DNA of 64,000 nt, from contig JANMTS010000035.1 of NCBI GenBank assembly GCA_031390755.1, positions 124,001 to 188,000 on the forward strand, written 5' to 3'. The notes under the pieces are model-generated. The model was not told the origin of the DNA and ran no database searches. It saw nothing but the letters and a program-made list of their open reading frames with translations. Positions 51,145 through 60,359 of the stretch are shown one piece after another (positions within the stretch are counted from its first letter, which is position 1; every line of letters starts with the position of its first letter). A program made the position numbers and the translations under genes. Source of the stretch: DATMER01 sp031390755. Its GTDB lineage: Bacteria; Acidobacteriota; Thermoanaerobaculia; Multivoradales; UBA5704.

Positions 51145-53907
51145 ATGGAGCTCCCTGGAACGATCGACCATTTCGAGATCCTCGAACGCCTCGGCGGCGG
51201 CGGCATGGGGGTGGTGTACAAGGCGCGGGACCTGAAGCTCGGCCGCACCGTGGCCCTGAAGTTCATGTGCCCGTCCCGCGAGGGCAATGAAGAGTCCCGC
51301 ATCCGCTTCCTGCGGGAGGCGCGGGCCGTCGCGGCGCTCGACCATCCCAACATCTGCACCCTGTTCGAGATCCGCGAGACGGACGACGGCCGCATCTTCC
51401 TCGCCATGGCGTTCTGCCCCGGCGAGACTCTGCGAGAGCGGCTGGGCCGCGGGCCGCTTCCGCCCTGCGAGGCGATCGAGATGGCGCTCCAGATCCTGGA
51501 CGGTCTCGCCGCCGCTCACTCTCACGGGATCATCCACCGCGACATCAAGCCGGGCAATCTCCTGCTCTGCGACGGCCTGGTCAAGATCATCGACTTCGGC
51601 GTGGCCCGCCTCTCCGACCAGAGCACGATCACCCGCGAGGGGGTGGCGATCGGCACACTCTGCTACACGGCGCCCGAGCTGCTCTTCGAGGGGGGCGCCA
51701 GTCCAATGTCCGATCTCTGGTCCGTGGGCGTCGTCCTCTACGAGGCGCTCGCGGGACGGCTTCCGTTTCAAGCCTCCACCGTGCCGCAGATGGTCATGGC
51801 CATCCTCAAGAGCACCCCGGCGCCGCTCGAAGGGGTGGGGCCGGCGCTTGGGCGAATCGTGGAGCGCGCGCTGGCGCGGTCTCCCCGCCTGCGGTACCAG
51901 AACGCGGAGGAGATGAAGAAGGATCTCGTGGCCGCGCTTCCGAACCTGGACGACGCTTCCGAGCCCCAGACCTGGGATCTCCGTCCGTTTCGGGAAGAGG
52001 GGCCGCCGCGCCTCCACAACCTGCCGTTTCCTCCGCTGGGCGACCTGCTCAAGGGCCGTGCCGAGGATCTCCAGGACTTGAAGAATGCTCTGGACGATGC
52101 GAGCACGGACGGTGTCCCGACCCACACCGCCCAGGTATTGCACGGGCTCGGCGGCATCGGCAAGACGCGGCTGGCTCTCGAGCACGCGTGGAAGTACGGA
52201 GCGAGCCATCGAGCCGTGCTGTTCGTCCTCGCCGATTCTCCCGAGGGCCTGAACAGCGGCCTCGCGGGCCTCGCCCGGGCCGAGGTGCTGAACCTTCCCG
52301 AGCGGGATGCGCCGGCCGAAAGCGAGGTCACGGCCGCCGTGCTGCGGTGGCTGCGGGAGACCTCCGGCTGGCTGATGATCCTGGACAACGTCGACACAAA
52401 GGAGGCTCTGCTCGCGGTCACGAGACTGCTGCCGTCCCTCTCCGGCGGCCGGACCCTGATCACCTCCCGCCGCAGGGACTGGCCGCCGGGCGTCCATCGC
52501 CAGTCGATCGACGTGATCCCGCCTCCGGCGGCCACGGACTTCCTGCTCAAGCGCACCGCCAGCGATCGCCGGAAGGAGCCCGACGATGTCCTCCAGGCGC
52601 TCCGGCTGGCGGAGCTGCTCGACGGGCTTCCCCTGGCCCTGGAGCAGGCCGCCGCCTACATCACCCACACCCAGATCTCGATCTCCGCCTACCTGGAGAT
52701 CTGGGAGACCGAGTGCGACAGCGCTCTCGGCTGGTATGACGAGGGGGTGATGCAGTACCCGGCCTCCCTCGCCGTAACCTGGCAAAGCTCCTTCCGCCAG
52801 CTCGCCCCGACCGCTCAGGCACTCTTGCGCCTGCTGTCCTACATGGCTCCTGACCCGATCCCGGTGGCGATGCTGGAGGCAGGTGCGGGTATCGTGCAGG
52901 AGGCGGCAGGATCGACCCGGCCCATCCGTGAGGATCTCGGAGAGCTCGCGGCGCTGTCATTCATTTCGCGACAGCAAACCACGATTACGGTGCATTGTCT
53001 GGTTCAGGAGGTCGTGCGTCAGGGCGTTCCCGAGATCGATCGAAAGTCCTGGATCGATCTGACCGTCAAGCTGCTCGTTCAGTACGCTCCTTCTCAGGCC
53101 GACGACTCAGCGACCTGGGACATCTGGGATCCTTTGAGACCTCACGCGCTGGAAGCGTTGGCTCATGCCACTGCCAATGGCATCGAGAATGTTTGTCTCG
53201 GCAAACTTATAACGACGCTTTCGATACTCCTCTCCGCGAAGGCCCTCTATTCTGACGCCGAGCCTTTGCTTCGCAGGGTGCTTGAGCTCGACATGAGGTT
53301 GTTTGGCCCCAACGATGCGGAGATCGCCGTTGGTTACACGAATCTCGCCAACCTTCTCCAGTTCACACAGCGCTGGCAAGAGGCCGAAGAGATGGCGCAT
53401 AGAGCCCTGGAAATAGATCTCAGGATCTTTGGAGATCGCCACCCCAGAACCGCACGAGGCTTCAATCAGCTGGGTCTCTTGCTCGGGGAAACGGGCCGCT
53501 TGGACGAGGGCGAGGAACTGCTCCGAAAGGCACTGGCCATCGATCTGGGCATCGACAGTGATCCAAGCGCTGTCGCCAGAGACCTACACAATCTGGCTTA
53601 CCTTCTTAGATCGGCAGGACGTAATGAAGAGGCTGAGCCTCTGATCCGTCGGGCACTAGAACTTAGCCGCATTGTTCACGGCAACAGACACACCAAGACG
53701 GCAAGGCGGATGCAGATACTTGCCGAAGTCCTCTACAGCCAGGGCCGACAGGCCGAAGCTGAGCCTCTTGTGGAACAGGCCTTTGAAATTTTCAACCAAC
53801 TTCTCGGCCCTCACCACCCCCGCACCCAATCCGCCCGGCTCGACCTTGAGGCCATCAAGCAAAACGGCGAGACCCCCGAAGAGGTCTCGCCGTTGAGAGC
53901 GTTCTAG
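51145..53907 (+). CDS. Ser/Thr protein kinase with NB-ARC (STAND) and TPR domains
   Basis: 920 residues. Kinase 1-265: GGGGMGVVYKA, Lys39, HRDIKPGN (Asp133), DFGVA (Asp150). STAND NTPase about 300-600: Walker A HGLGGIGKTRLA, Walker B WLMILDNVD, sensor LITSRRRDWPPGV and GLPLALEQAAAY. TPR array about 690-910: ALYSDAEPLLRRVLELDMR, NLANLLQFTQRWQEAEEMAHRAL and so on. Such proteins sense a cue by TPR or NB-ARC and signal by phosphorylation; some STAND proteins act in phage defence or cell death. From about 53100 on the DNA is AT-richer than the kinase part, so the TPR part may have been acquired. The last 15 codons overlap a terminator of the opposite gene. Confidence 0.93.
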   Translation: MELPGTIDHFEILERLGGGGMGVVYKARDLKLGRTVALKFMCPSREGNEESRIRFLREARAVAALDHPNICTLFEIRETDDGRIFLAMAFCPGETLRERLGRGPLPPCEAIEMALQILDGLAAAHSHGIIHRDIKPGNLLLCDGLVKIIDFGVARLSDQSTITREGVAIGTLCYTAPELLFEGGASPMSDLWSVGVVLYEALAGRLPFQASTVPQMVMAILKSTPAPLEGVGPALGRIVERALARSPRLRYQNAEEMKKDLVAALPNLDDASEPQTWDLRPFREEGPPRLHNLPFPPLGDLLKGRAEDLQDLKNALDDASTDGVPTHTAQVLHGLGGIGKTRLALEHAWKYGASHRAVLFVLADSPEGLNSGLAGLARAEVLNLPERDAPAESEVTAAVLRWLRETSGWLMILDNVDTKEALLAVTRLLPSLSGGRTLITSRRRDWPPGVHRQSIDVIPPPAATDFLLKRTASDRRKEPDDVLQALRLAELLDGLPLALEQAAAYITHTQISISAYLEIWETECDSALGWYDEGVMQYPASLAVTWQSSFRQLAPTAQALLRLLSYMAPDPIPVAMLEAGAGIVQEAAGSTRPIREDLGELAALSFISRQQTTITVHCLVQEVVRQGVPEIDRKSWIDLTVKLLVQYAPSQADDSATWDIWDPLRPHALEALAHATANGIENVCLGKLITTLSILLSAKALYSDAEPLLRRVLELDMRLFGPNDAEIAVGYTNLANLLQFTQRWQEAEEMAHRALEIDLRIFGDRHPRTARGFNQLGLLLGETGRLDEGEELLRKALAIDLGIDSDPSAVARDLHNLAYLLRSAGRNEEAEPLIRRALELSRIVHGNRHTKTARRMQILAEVLYSQGRQAEAEPLVEQAFEIFNQLLGPHHPRTQSARLDLEAIKQNGETPEEVSPLRAF
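53859..53894 (-). terminator. Intrinsic terminator of the S8 protease gene, inside the kinase coding end
   Basis: On the minus strand AACGGCGAGACC-TCTTCGGG-GGTCTCGCCGTT (12-bp perfect stem) is followed by TTGCTTG, giving GTTTTGC. It lies 24 bp beyond the protease stop and within the last codons of the convergent kinase gene. Confidence 0.75.
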
Positions 53908-53917
53908 TCGAAGAGGC

Positions 53918-56900
53918 TTATGCGGTCCGGCGGCGGAGGAACATCACTGCCGTTCCGCCGAGGAGCATGAGCAGCACCGCGAGGCCGAGCGGGTCGATCG
54001 GAACGTCGATCGCTCCCAGCAGCGTGAAGGTGGTCGGATCGGCGGCGCCGACCTGGCCCGGATCGTCCGTGCTCGTGGACGACTCGTTCGTTCCGTTGCC
54101 GTCGGCGTCGTAGCTGACGGTCGCCTGGTTGGAGATCACGCCCGTCGCGTCCTGATCGATCGAGGCCTGGATGGTGACCGTCACCGAGCCGTTCGCCGGG
54201 ATCGATCCGTTCCAGGTCACCGTGTTCGTGGGCACGTCCGCGTTGGCCGTACCGCTCGTGGCGCTCGCGCTGATCAGCGTGAGCTGGGACGGCAGGATGT
54301 CCACCAGCTCGTCACCCGGGTTGTTGTTCTGGGTGAAGGCGCTGGTGTTGTTGATCACGATGGTGTAGGTCACGACGCTGCCGACCACGAAGTCGCCGGA
54401 GACGCTCTTGCTGGCGCTCAGCGTGGCGGGAGACCCGACGATGAAGCTCGTCGCGTCCGCCGCACCGCCCACAGCCGGATCGTCCGAGACGGCACTGGCT
54501 TCGTTGACGCCGTTGCCGTCCGAGTCGAAGCTGACCGAGGCCTGGTTGCTGATGGTCGAGTTGGACGTGCCGGCTTCGATCGTGGCCACGATGGTGAGGG
54601 TCACCGAGCCGCCGGCCGGCACCACGCCGTTCCAGGTCGCGGTGTTGCCGGGGATGTTCGCGCTGGCCGTGCCGCTGGTCGCGCTCGCGCTCACCAGGGT
54701 GAGGGTCGAGGGGAGCACGTCCGTCAGCTCGTCACCGGCGTTGTTCTGCTGGTCGTAGGCCGAGCTGTTGGACAGCGTGATGGTGTAGGTCACGTTGTTG
54801 CCTTCGTTGAACGGACCCGCCACCGTCTTGGTGGCCGAGACCGTCGCCGGAGACAGCACCGTCGTGGTGGCGCTCGCCGTGTTGTTCGCGGTGTCGGGAT
54901 CGCTCGTGTTGGCCGTGGCGGTGCCCTGGTTGGTCAGGGGACCCGCCGTGTTTGGAGCCGTCACCGTGATGGTGAGCGTCGCCGAAGCGCCCTCGCCGAG
55001 GCTGGCCAGGTTCCAGAGGCCCGTGGCCGGGTTGTAGGTGCCGTTCGACACCGTGAAGCCCGTCGGGTTGAGCGCCGGGAAGGACGGGAACGCCTCGTTG
55101 ATGTCGAGGGCGTACGCCGGATCTCCGCCGGCTGCGATGGGGGCGTTCCCGACGTTGGTCACGGTGATCGTGTAGGTCACCGAGCCGCCCACCAGGACCG
55201 TCGGGCTGCCGACGCTCATCGCCAGGGCGAGGTCGGCCGACTTCGGGGCCATGACGCAGACTTCGACCCGGTTGTTCGCGGGGTTGGTGTCGAGGGGCGT
55301 GCCGCTGGTGATCTCGGACAGGTTGCAGGTCTCGTCCGTCGAGTCGACCGTGGCCACGACGTTCAGCGTGGCGCTGGCGCTCACCGCCAGGCTGGCGATG
55401 GACCAGATCCCGGTGCCCGGGACGTAGTTTCCGCCGCCGTCATCGGAGACGTAGGTGAGGCCGCTCGGGAGGAGGTCGTTCACCTGGATCGCGGTCGCGG
55501 CGGCGGGGCCGTTGTTGGTGACCGTGATGGTGAAGGTGACGTTGTCGTCGACCGCCGGGTTGGCCGGCAAGACCGACTTGGTGATCGAGAGGTCGGTCTG
55601 CGTCGTGCCCTCGAGGGCAATCGTCTCCGCGCGCTGGCCGATCTTGTTGTGGTGGTGGAGCAGCAGGCCGCCCAACGAGCCGTTGGTCGCCATGTTGGCG
55701 GTGTTCCAGGTCACCGGCAGCGTGGCGCCGTTCAGGTCTTGCGCCAGGCTGGTGCCGCCGTAGTTGAGGCCCTGGGCTGCGTAGTTCCAGAAGAACGGTC
55801 CGGCTTCCTCGTCGTACTGGAAGGCGTCGAACTGCTGGCAGAGGAGCAGGAAGCCGGGGCAGGTGACGACCTTCCAGCGGAAGGTGGTGTCGCCGGCGGT
55901 CAGGCCGAGCAGCGCCGGCGTCGACGCCAGGAACATCACGTTGTTGTTGAACAGCGCCGAGTCGATCGCGGCAGCGCTCGACCGGTTGACGAAGGTGATC
56001 GTGCTGATGCCGTTGGTGGCGATGTTGAACGCCATGGTGATGAAGGTGTCCTGCCCCGTCGCGTTTTGACCGAACAAGTACGGCAGCGAGCTGCCGGGGT
56101 TGGTGTTGAAGAGGATGCGGTCCCAGGTTCCGTCCTCGTTGGTGTCGACGTAGATGTTGAAGACGACATCGGTCGGCGTCGACCACTCACCCCAGGTCGA
56201 GACACCGAACATCACCAGGTTGGTGGCTGCGCTGTAGGAGACGCCGCCGTACTGCACGTCCGCGTAGGGCGGGGCGACGGTCTGATCCTGCTCGCTCACC
56301 ACCTGCAGCTCGAAGGGCGTGATCAGCGAGACCTCGTCGTTCGGGAAGGTTCCGGTGCAGGTGGGGCCGGCGCCCAGGGTTCCGGTGCAGACGTCGGAGC
56401 CCGAGAGGGGGATGGTCGTGGAGCCCGTGCCCGCACCGCCGGTGACGATGGTGGCCGGAGCCGACATCGTCGAAGCGGGACGGCTGGTGATGTACAGGGG
56501 GAGCCGCAGCTTCGGCGTGCCGCCCTGGCTCAGCACCAGGTAGGCCGCCTCTTCGGTCAGCCAGTGGCGGGCGAGGTTACCGAGACCCGCGAGCGCGCCG
56601 CCGGCCGCCTGGGTGGGAGCCACGCTCGCTTCCCGCAGGTGGTCCATCAGGGCGCCGTTGGCGTCCATCTGGACGTCGATCTCGACGGCGTCGCTCGCCG
56701 GAATCGAGACCGTGCTGCCGCCGGGCAGGGAGAAGGCGATGCCCGGAGCGTCGTTCTTGATCTCGATCGCCAGGTCGTAGCTGGCCGAGGCGTTGCCGGT
56801 GTTGACCAGGCGGACGCTCTTGACCTCCGTCGTCGTGCCCACCACCTCGGTGGACTCGAAGGAGACGCTGATCAGCCCCTCTTCCTCGGCGTTGAAGGCC

Positions 56901-58936
56901 AGAACCTGGGCGGTGGCCGAGTTGGAGGGATCGACACGGCCGGCGCCGATGCGGCTCAAGCCGTACTTCGGACCCGAGCCATTGGCGCCCAGGGTGACGT
57001 CGTGCAGCGCGCCGTTCATCGCCAGCGCCTTCAGCTCCTCGACCGTCCAGGTCGGGTGCTCCTGGCGCAGCAGCGCCATGACGCCGGCCATGTGCGGGCT
57101 GGCCATCGAGGTGCCGGAGATGGTGAGGGTCAGGTTGCCGGCGGCGTAGCCGCTGGCGTCGGGACGCTGGCAGGCGCCGGCCGTGCAGGTGACGCCGGTC
57201 TGGACCGACGTGATGTTGAGGCCGGGCGCCGCGATGTCGGGCTTGAGCCGGATCGGCGACGAGGCCAGGCGCGGTCCGCGCGAGGAGAAGCCGGCGATCG
57301 TGTCCGCCGCGGTGGCGGCGCCGAGCGTCGCGTTGACGCCGGGCTGGTTGGCGTTGATGGTGTTGCGGTCCGCCTGCGAGATCATGATCGTCGGCACCGT
57401 GATCGTGGTGCCGGCGGTGCCGCCCATCGCGAACAGGTTGGGATCGCCGGCGACGTTGTTGGCGATGATGACGCCGATGGCGCCCGCGTTCTGGGCGTTC
57501 GCCGCCTTGATCTGGAAGCCGCAGGTGCCGCGGTCGACCAGGGCGATGTTGCCGGCGACGGCGGCGGCGTTCGTCAGGGCGGAGCAGCCGTCCGTGGTCA
57601 GCGGCCCGGCGCCGTTCGCGGGATCGAGCGCCTGCACGACGGTGGCCGTCTGCCCGGTGGGAGCCGGCGCCGGGGTCGGCAGGAAGGAGTTGGCGGCCGA
57701 GGCGGCGTAGTTGCCCGCGATGCCCGGCGGCGCGTTGATCTGGAGGATGGCGCCGGCGATGCCGGAGTCGACGCTCGCCGCCGTGGCGATGGCGCGGGAG
57801 GCGGCGCCCGGGCTGCCGGTGATGAAGTAGGTGTCACCGGCGTTGCCGGCCGAGCAGACGACGACGACGCCCGCCGCCGCGGCGTTGTCCGAGGCCACGG
57901 CCGAGGTGCTGCTGAGGCGGCCGAAGTTGGAGCCGAGCGACATGTTGATCACGTCCAGGTGGTCGGACAGGTCGTCGTCGCCGTTCGGGTCGACCGTCCA
58001 GTCGATGGCCTGGACCGTGAGGTTGGTCGCACCGGTGCAGCCGAAGACGCGCACGGCGTAGAGGTCCGCCTCCGGGGCGACGCCGGGGCCGATGCGCAGC
58101 GAGCCGAACGGAACCGCGCCGTCGTACGGACCCGCGAAGGTGCTGCCGTCCGCGTTGACGCCGAGGCCCGCCGCCGAGCCCGCGACGTGCGAGCCGTGGC
58201 CGTTGCAGTCCATCGGGTCGTTGTCCGGCGCCGCAACGTTGTTGCCGGTGTAGGCGTCACCGGCGAAGTCGATGCCGCCGACCACCTTGGCCGACGGGAA
58301 GTAGGCGTCGGGGGCCACGGTGCGGTCGTTCGCCTGGTAGTCGGCCAGAACGCCGGTGCCGCCGAAGGCGGAGTGCTGATAGTCGATGCCGGTGTCGATG
58401 ATGCCGATCTTGATCCCGGACCCGGTGTAGCCCTGGGGCAGGGACAGGGTGTTGGCCCAGACGTTGGGAGCGCCGAGGAACGGCACGCTGGACGAGTTGG
58501 TCGGATACTCGGGCACCAGGATGTGCACGCCGCGCACGCCCTTCAGGCGGCGCAGGGCGGGAAGCTGGTCCGCGTTCACCTCGAGGGCGACGCCGTTGTA
58601 GGCCTTCTGGACCCGGTAGATCTCGGTGGCCTGCAGGCTCGACGGCAGGGCCGACATCAGCCGGTCCTGCAGGGGACGGATCTTCGCGGCCTGGGCCGCG
58701 CCGGCCCGGACCGCGGCCGCGAGCGACCCCTGCCCGGAGCGCAGCACGTCCCCGTAGACTCTGGCGGCCGGCGGATCGACGAGCTCGACGAGGACCGCGA
58801 CGCGGCCAGAGCTCTGACCGATCGAAGTCGGAATCTCCTCGTCCTGCGCCCGCAGACCCGGTGTGAAGCTCAGGGCCATGAGGAGCGCGAGAGCGAAGGC
58901 GAACCTCTTCTCCCACCCAGAAATACAAGATGACAT
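53918..58936 (-). CDS. Large S8 (subtilisin-like) exoprotease with PA insert and DUF11 repeats
   Basis: 1672 residues from ATG 58936 (GAGGAGG upstream). Signal peptide, I9-like propeptide (IYRVQKAYNGVALEVNADQLPALRRLKGV), S8 domain with IIDTGID (Asp), GHGSHVAG (His) and SGTSMASPH (Ser), a PA domain inserted between His and Ser (LVDRGTCGFQIKAANAQNAGAIGVIIANN). The rest has beta domains and four DUF11-type repeats (TYTITVTNVG, NQATVSYD). It ends with VPIDPLGL, a span and RRR, like IPTL/VPxx-type sorting tails. Secreted to degrade protein, then probably anchored. The frame to 59260 upstream is not coding. Confidence 0.93.
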   Translation of the reverse strand: MSSCISGWEKRFAFALALLMALSFTPGLRAQDEEIPTSIGQSSGRVAVLVELVDPPAARVYGDVLRSGQGSLAAAVRAGAAQAAKIRPLQDRLMSALPSSLQATEIYRVQKAYNGVALEVNADQLPALRRLKGVRGVHILVPEYPTNSSSVPFLGAPNVWANTLSLPQGYTGSGIKIGIIDTGIDYQHSAFGGTGVLADYQANDRTVAPDAYFPSAKVVGGIDFAGDAYTGNNVAAPDNDPMDCNGHGSHVAGSAAGLGVNADGSTFAGPYDGAVPFGSLRIGPGVAPEADLYAVRVFGCTGATNLTVQAIDWTVDPNGDDDLSDHLDVINMSLGSNFGRLSSTSAVASDNAAAAGVVVVCSAGNAGDTYFITGSPGAASRAIATAASVDSGIAGAILQINAPPGIAGNYAASAANSFLPTPAPAPTGQTATVVQALDPANGAGPLTTDGCSALTNAAAVAGNIALVDRGTCGFQIKAANAQNAGAIGVIIANNVAGDPNLFAMGGTAGTTITVPTIMISQADRNTINANQPGVNATLGAATAADTIAGFSSRGPRLASSPIRLKPDIAAPGLNITSVQTGVTCTAGACQRPDASGYAAGNLTLTISGTSMASPHMAGVMALLRQEHPTWTVEELKALAMNGALHDVTLGANGSGPKYGLSRIGAGRVDPSNSATAQVLAFNAEEEGLISVSFESTEVVGTTTEVKSVRLVNTGNASASYDLAIEIKNDAPGIAFSLPGGSTVSIPASDAVEIDVQMDANGALMDHLREASVAPTQAAGGALAGLGNLARHWLTEEAAYLVLSQGGTPKLRLPLYITSRPASTMSAPATIVTGGAGTGSTTIPLSGSDVCTGTLGAGPTCTGTFPNDEVSLITPFELQVVSEQDQTVAPPYADVQYGGVSYSAATNLVMFGVSTWGEWSTPTDVVFNIYVDTNEDGTWDRILFNTNPGSSLPYLFGQNATGQDTFITMAFNIATNGISTITFVNRSSAAAIDSALFNNNVMFLASTPALLGLTAGDTTFRWKVVTCPGFLLLCQQFDAFQYDEEAGPFFWNYAAQGLNYGGTSLAQDLNGATLPVTWNTANMATNGSLGGLLLHHHNKIGQRAETIALEGTTQTDLSITKSVLPANPAVDDNVTFTITVTNNGPAAATAIQVNDLLPSGLTYVSDDGGGNYVPGTGIWSIASLAVSASATLNVVATVDSTDETCNLSEITSGTPLDTNPANNRVEVCVMAPKSADLALAMSVGSPTVLVGGSVTYTITVTNVGNAPIAAGGDPAYALDINEAFPSFPALNPTGFTVSNGTYNPATGLWNLASLGEGASATLTITVTAPNTAGPLTNQGTATANTSDPDTANNTASATTTVLSPATVSATKTVAGPFNEGNNVTYTITLSNSSAYDQQNNAGDELTDVLPSTLTLVSASATSGTASANIPGNTATWNGVVPAGGSVTLTIVATIEAGTSNSTISNQASVSFDSDGNGVNEASAVSDDPAVGGAADATSFIVGSPATLSASKSVSGDFVVGSVVTYTIVINNTSAFTQNNNPGDELVDILPSQLTLISASATSGTANADVPTNTVTWNGSIPANGSVTVTIQASIDQDATGVISNQATVSYDADGNGTNESSTSTDDPGQVGAADPTTFTLLGAIDVPIDPLGLAVLLMLLGGTAVMFLRRRTA

Positions 58937-59132
58937 GGACAGACCTCCTCGGAGCAGTTCGTTGGATCCTACGATCCAAGGTCGCCACAAAGCGTGCGGG
59001 CGGCGTGCGACGATTTGTAAATGATCGGTAGATGGTACCCCGGAAGCGCTGCATGTCAAGCTACTATTTCTCCAGGATCGGGCGCGGCGGTATGCTCCCC
59101 TGGCTCGAAGTGAGGGCAATGGGAGGCGAGCC

Positions 59133-60359
59133 ATGGATTTTTCCGTCCCCGAAAAGGCGCAGAGGATCACCGGCCAGGTCCGGGATTTCGTCGACCGCGA
59201 GGTGATCCCCCTGGAGAGGAAACTGTTCTCGCAGGGCTTCGGCGCGGTCGAGGAGGACATCCGGACGCTCCACGGCGAGGTCCGGAAGCTGGGCCTCCTC
59301 CCTCCCCATCTGCCGGAGGCCTGGGGGGGCGGCGGCCTGTCTCTGCTCGAATTCGCGCACGTCAGCGAGGAGCTCGGCCGCAGCGTGCTGGGTCATCTCG
59401 TCTTCCACTGCCAGGCGCCGGACGCCGGCAACATGGAGCTGCTGCTTCAGCACGGCACCCCTGCACAGCAGGAGCGCTGGCTCCGGCCGCTGGCGCGCGC
59501 CGAGGTGCGGAGCTGCTTCGGCATGACCGAGCCCGACTTCGCGGGGTCGAACCCGGTGTGGCTCGGCACCACGGCACGTCGGGCCGGCGGCGACCACTAC
59601 ATCCTCGACGGCCGCAAGTGGTTCACCTCGGCGGCCGAGGGCTCCGCGTTCTGCGTGGTGATGGCGGTCACCGACCCCGCCCCCGACGCCGCGCCGCACG
59701 CCCGGGCGAGCCTGATCGTGGTGCCGACGGACACGCCCGGCTTCGAGATCGTCCGCAATCTTCCTTTCATGGGGGAGACCGGCGCGGGCTGGATGAGCCA
59801 CGCCGAGGTGCGGCTCGACGGCGTCCGCGTGCCCGTGGAGAACCGCGTCGGCGACGAGGGGGCCGGCTTCCACCTGGCCCAGGAGCGGCTCGGCCCCGGC
59901 CGCATCCAGCACTGCATGCGCTGGATCGGCATCTGCGAGCGGGCCTTCGACCTGATGTGCAGCCGCGCCGCGGGCCGCGAGCTCTCCCCCGGCGATCCGC
60001 TCGGCAGCCGGCAGATCGTCCACGCCTGGATCGCCGAGAGCCGCGCCGCGATCGACGCCGCCCGCCTGATGGTGCTGCGCGCCGCCTGGAAGATCGACCG
60101 CGAGGGCGCCCGCGCCGCCCGGGAGGACGTCTCGCTGATCAAGTTCCAGGTGGCCAACGTGCTCCAGGAGGTTCTCGACCGCGCGATCCAGGTCCACGGC
60201 GGCTACGGCCTGCTGGACGAGCTGCCGCTGGCCTTCTGGTGGCGCCACGAGCGCGCCGCGCGGATCTACGACGGTCCCGACGAGGTCCACAAGAGCGCCG
60301 TGGCCCGCCGGATCCTCGCCCGCTATGGAATGGAGGGAACGTCGGGGACGAAGAGCTGA
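59133..60359 (+). CDS. Acyl-CoA dehydrogenase (ACAD10/11-like)
   Basis: 408 residues: N-terminal helical domain (AQRITGQVRDFVDREVIPLE), FAD part with CFGMTEPDFAGSNPVWLGTTA and RKWFTSAAEGS, C-terminal KFQVANVLQEVLDRAIQVHGGYGLLDELPLAFWWRHERAARIYDGPDEVHK. The C-terminal region is that of the ACAD10/ACAD11 branch. The next gene, an APH-type kinase, overlaps by one base. In ACAD10/11 and the bacterial Lva system a kinase phosphorylates 4-hydroxyacyl-CoA and the ACAD completes its conversion; the pair here probably does the same. Confidence 0.93.
   Translation: MDFSVPEKAQRITGQVRDFVDREVIPLERKLFSQGFGAVEEDIRTLHGEVRKLGLLPPHLPEAWGGGGLSLLEFAHVSEELGRSVLGHLVFHCQAPDAGNMELLLQHGTPAQQERWLRPLARAEVRSCFGMTEPDFAGSNPVWLGTTARRAGGDHYILDGRKWFTSAAEGSAFCVVMAVTDPAPDAAPHARASLIVVPTDTPGFEIVRNLPFMGETGAGWMSHAEVRLDGVRVPVENRVGDEGAGFHLAQERLGPGRIQHCMRWIGICERAFDLMCSRAAGRELSPGDPLGSRQIVHAWIAESRAAIDAARLMVLRAAWKIDREGARAAREDVSLIKFQVANVLQEVLDRAIQVHGGYGLLDELPLAFWWRHERAARIYDGPDEVHKSAVARRILARYGMEGTSGTKS

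Noticed and set aside
55649..58933. 1094-codon open frame opposite the S8 protease
   Set aside because: Shadow frame; the minus-strand protease has all catalytic motifs and a signal peptide.
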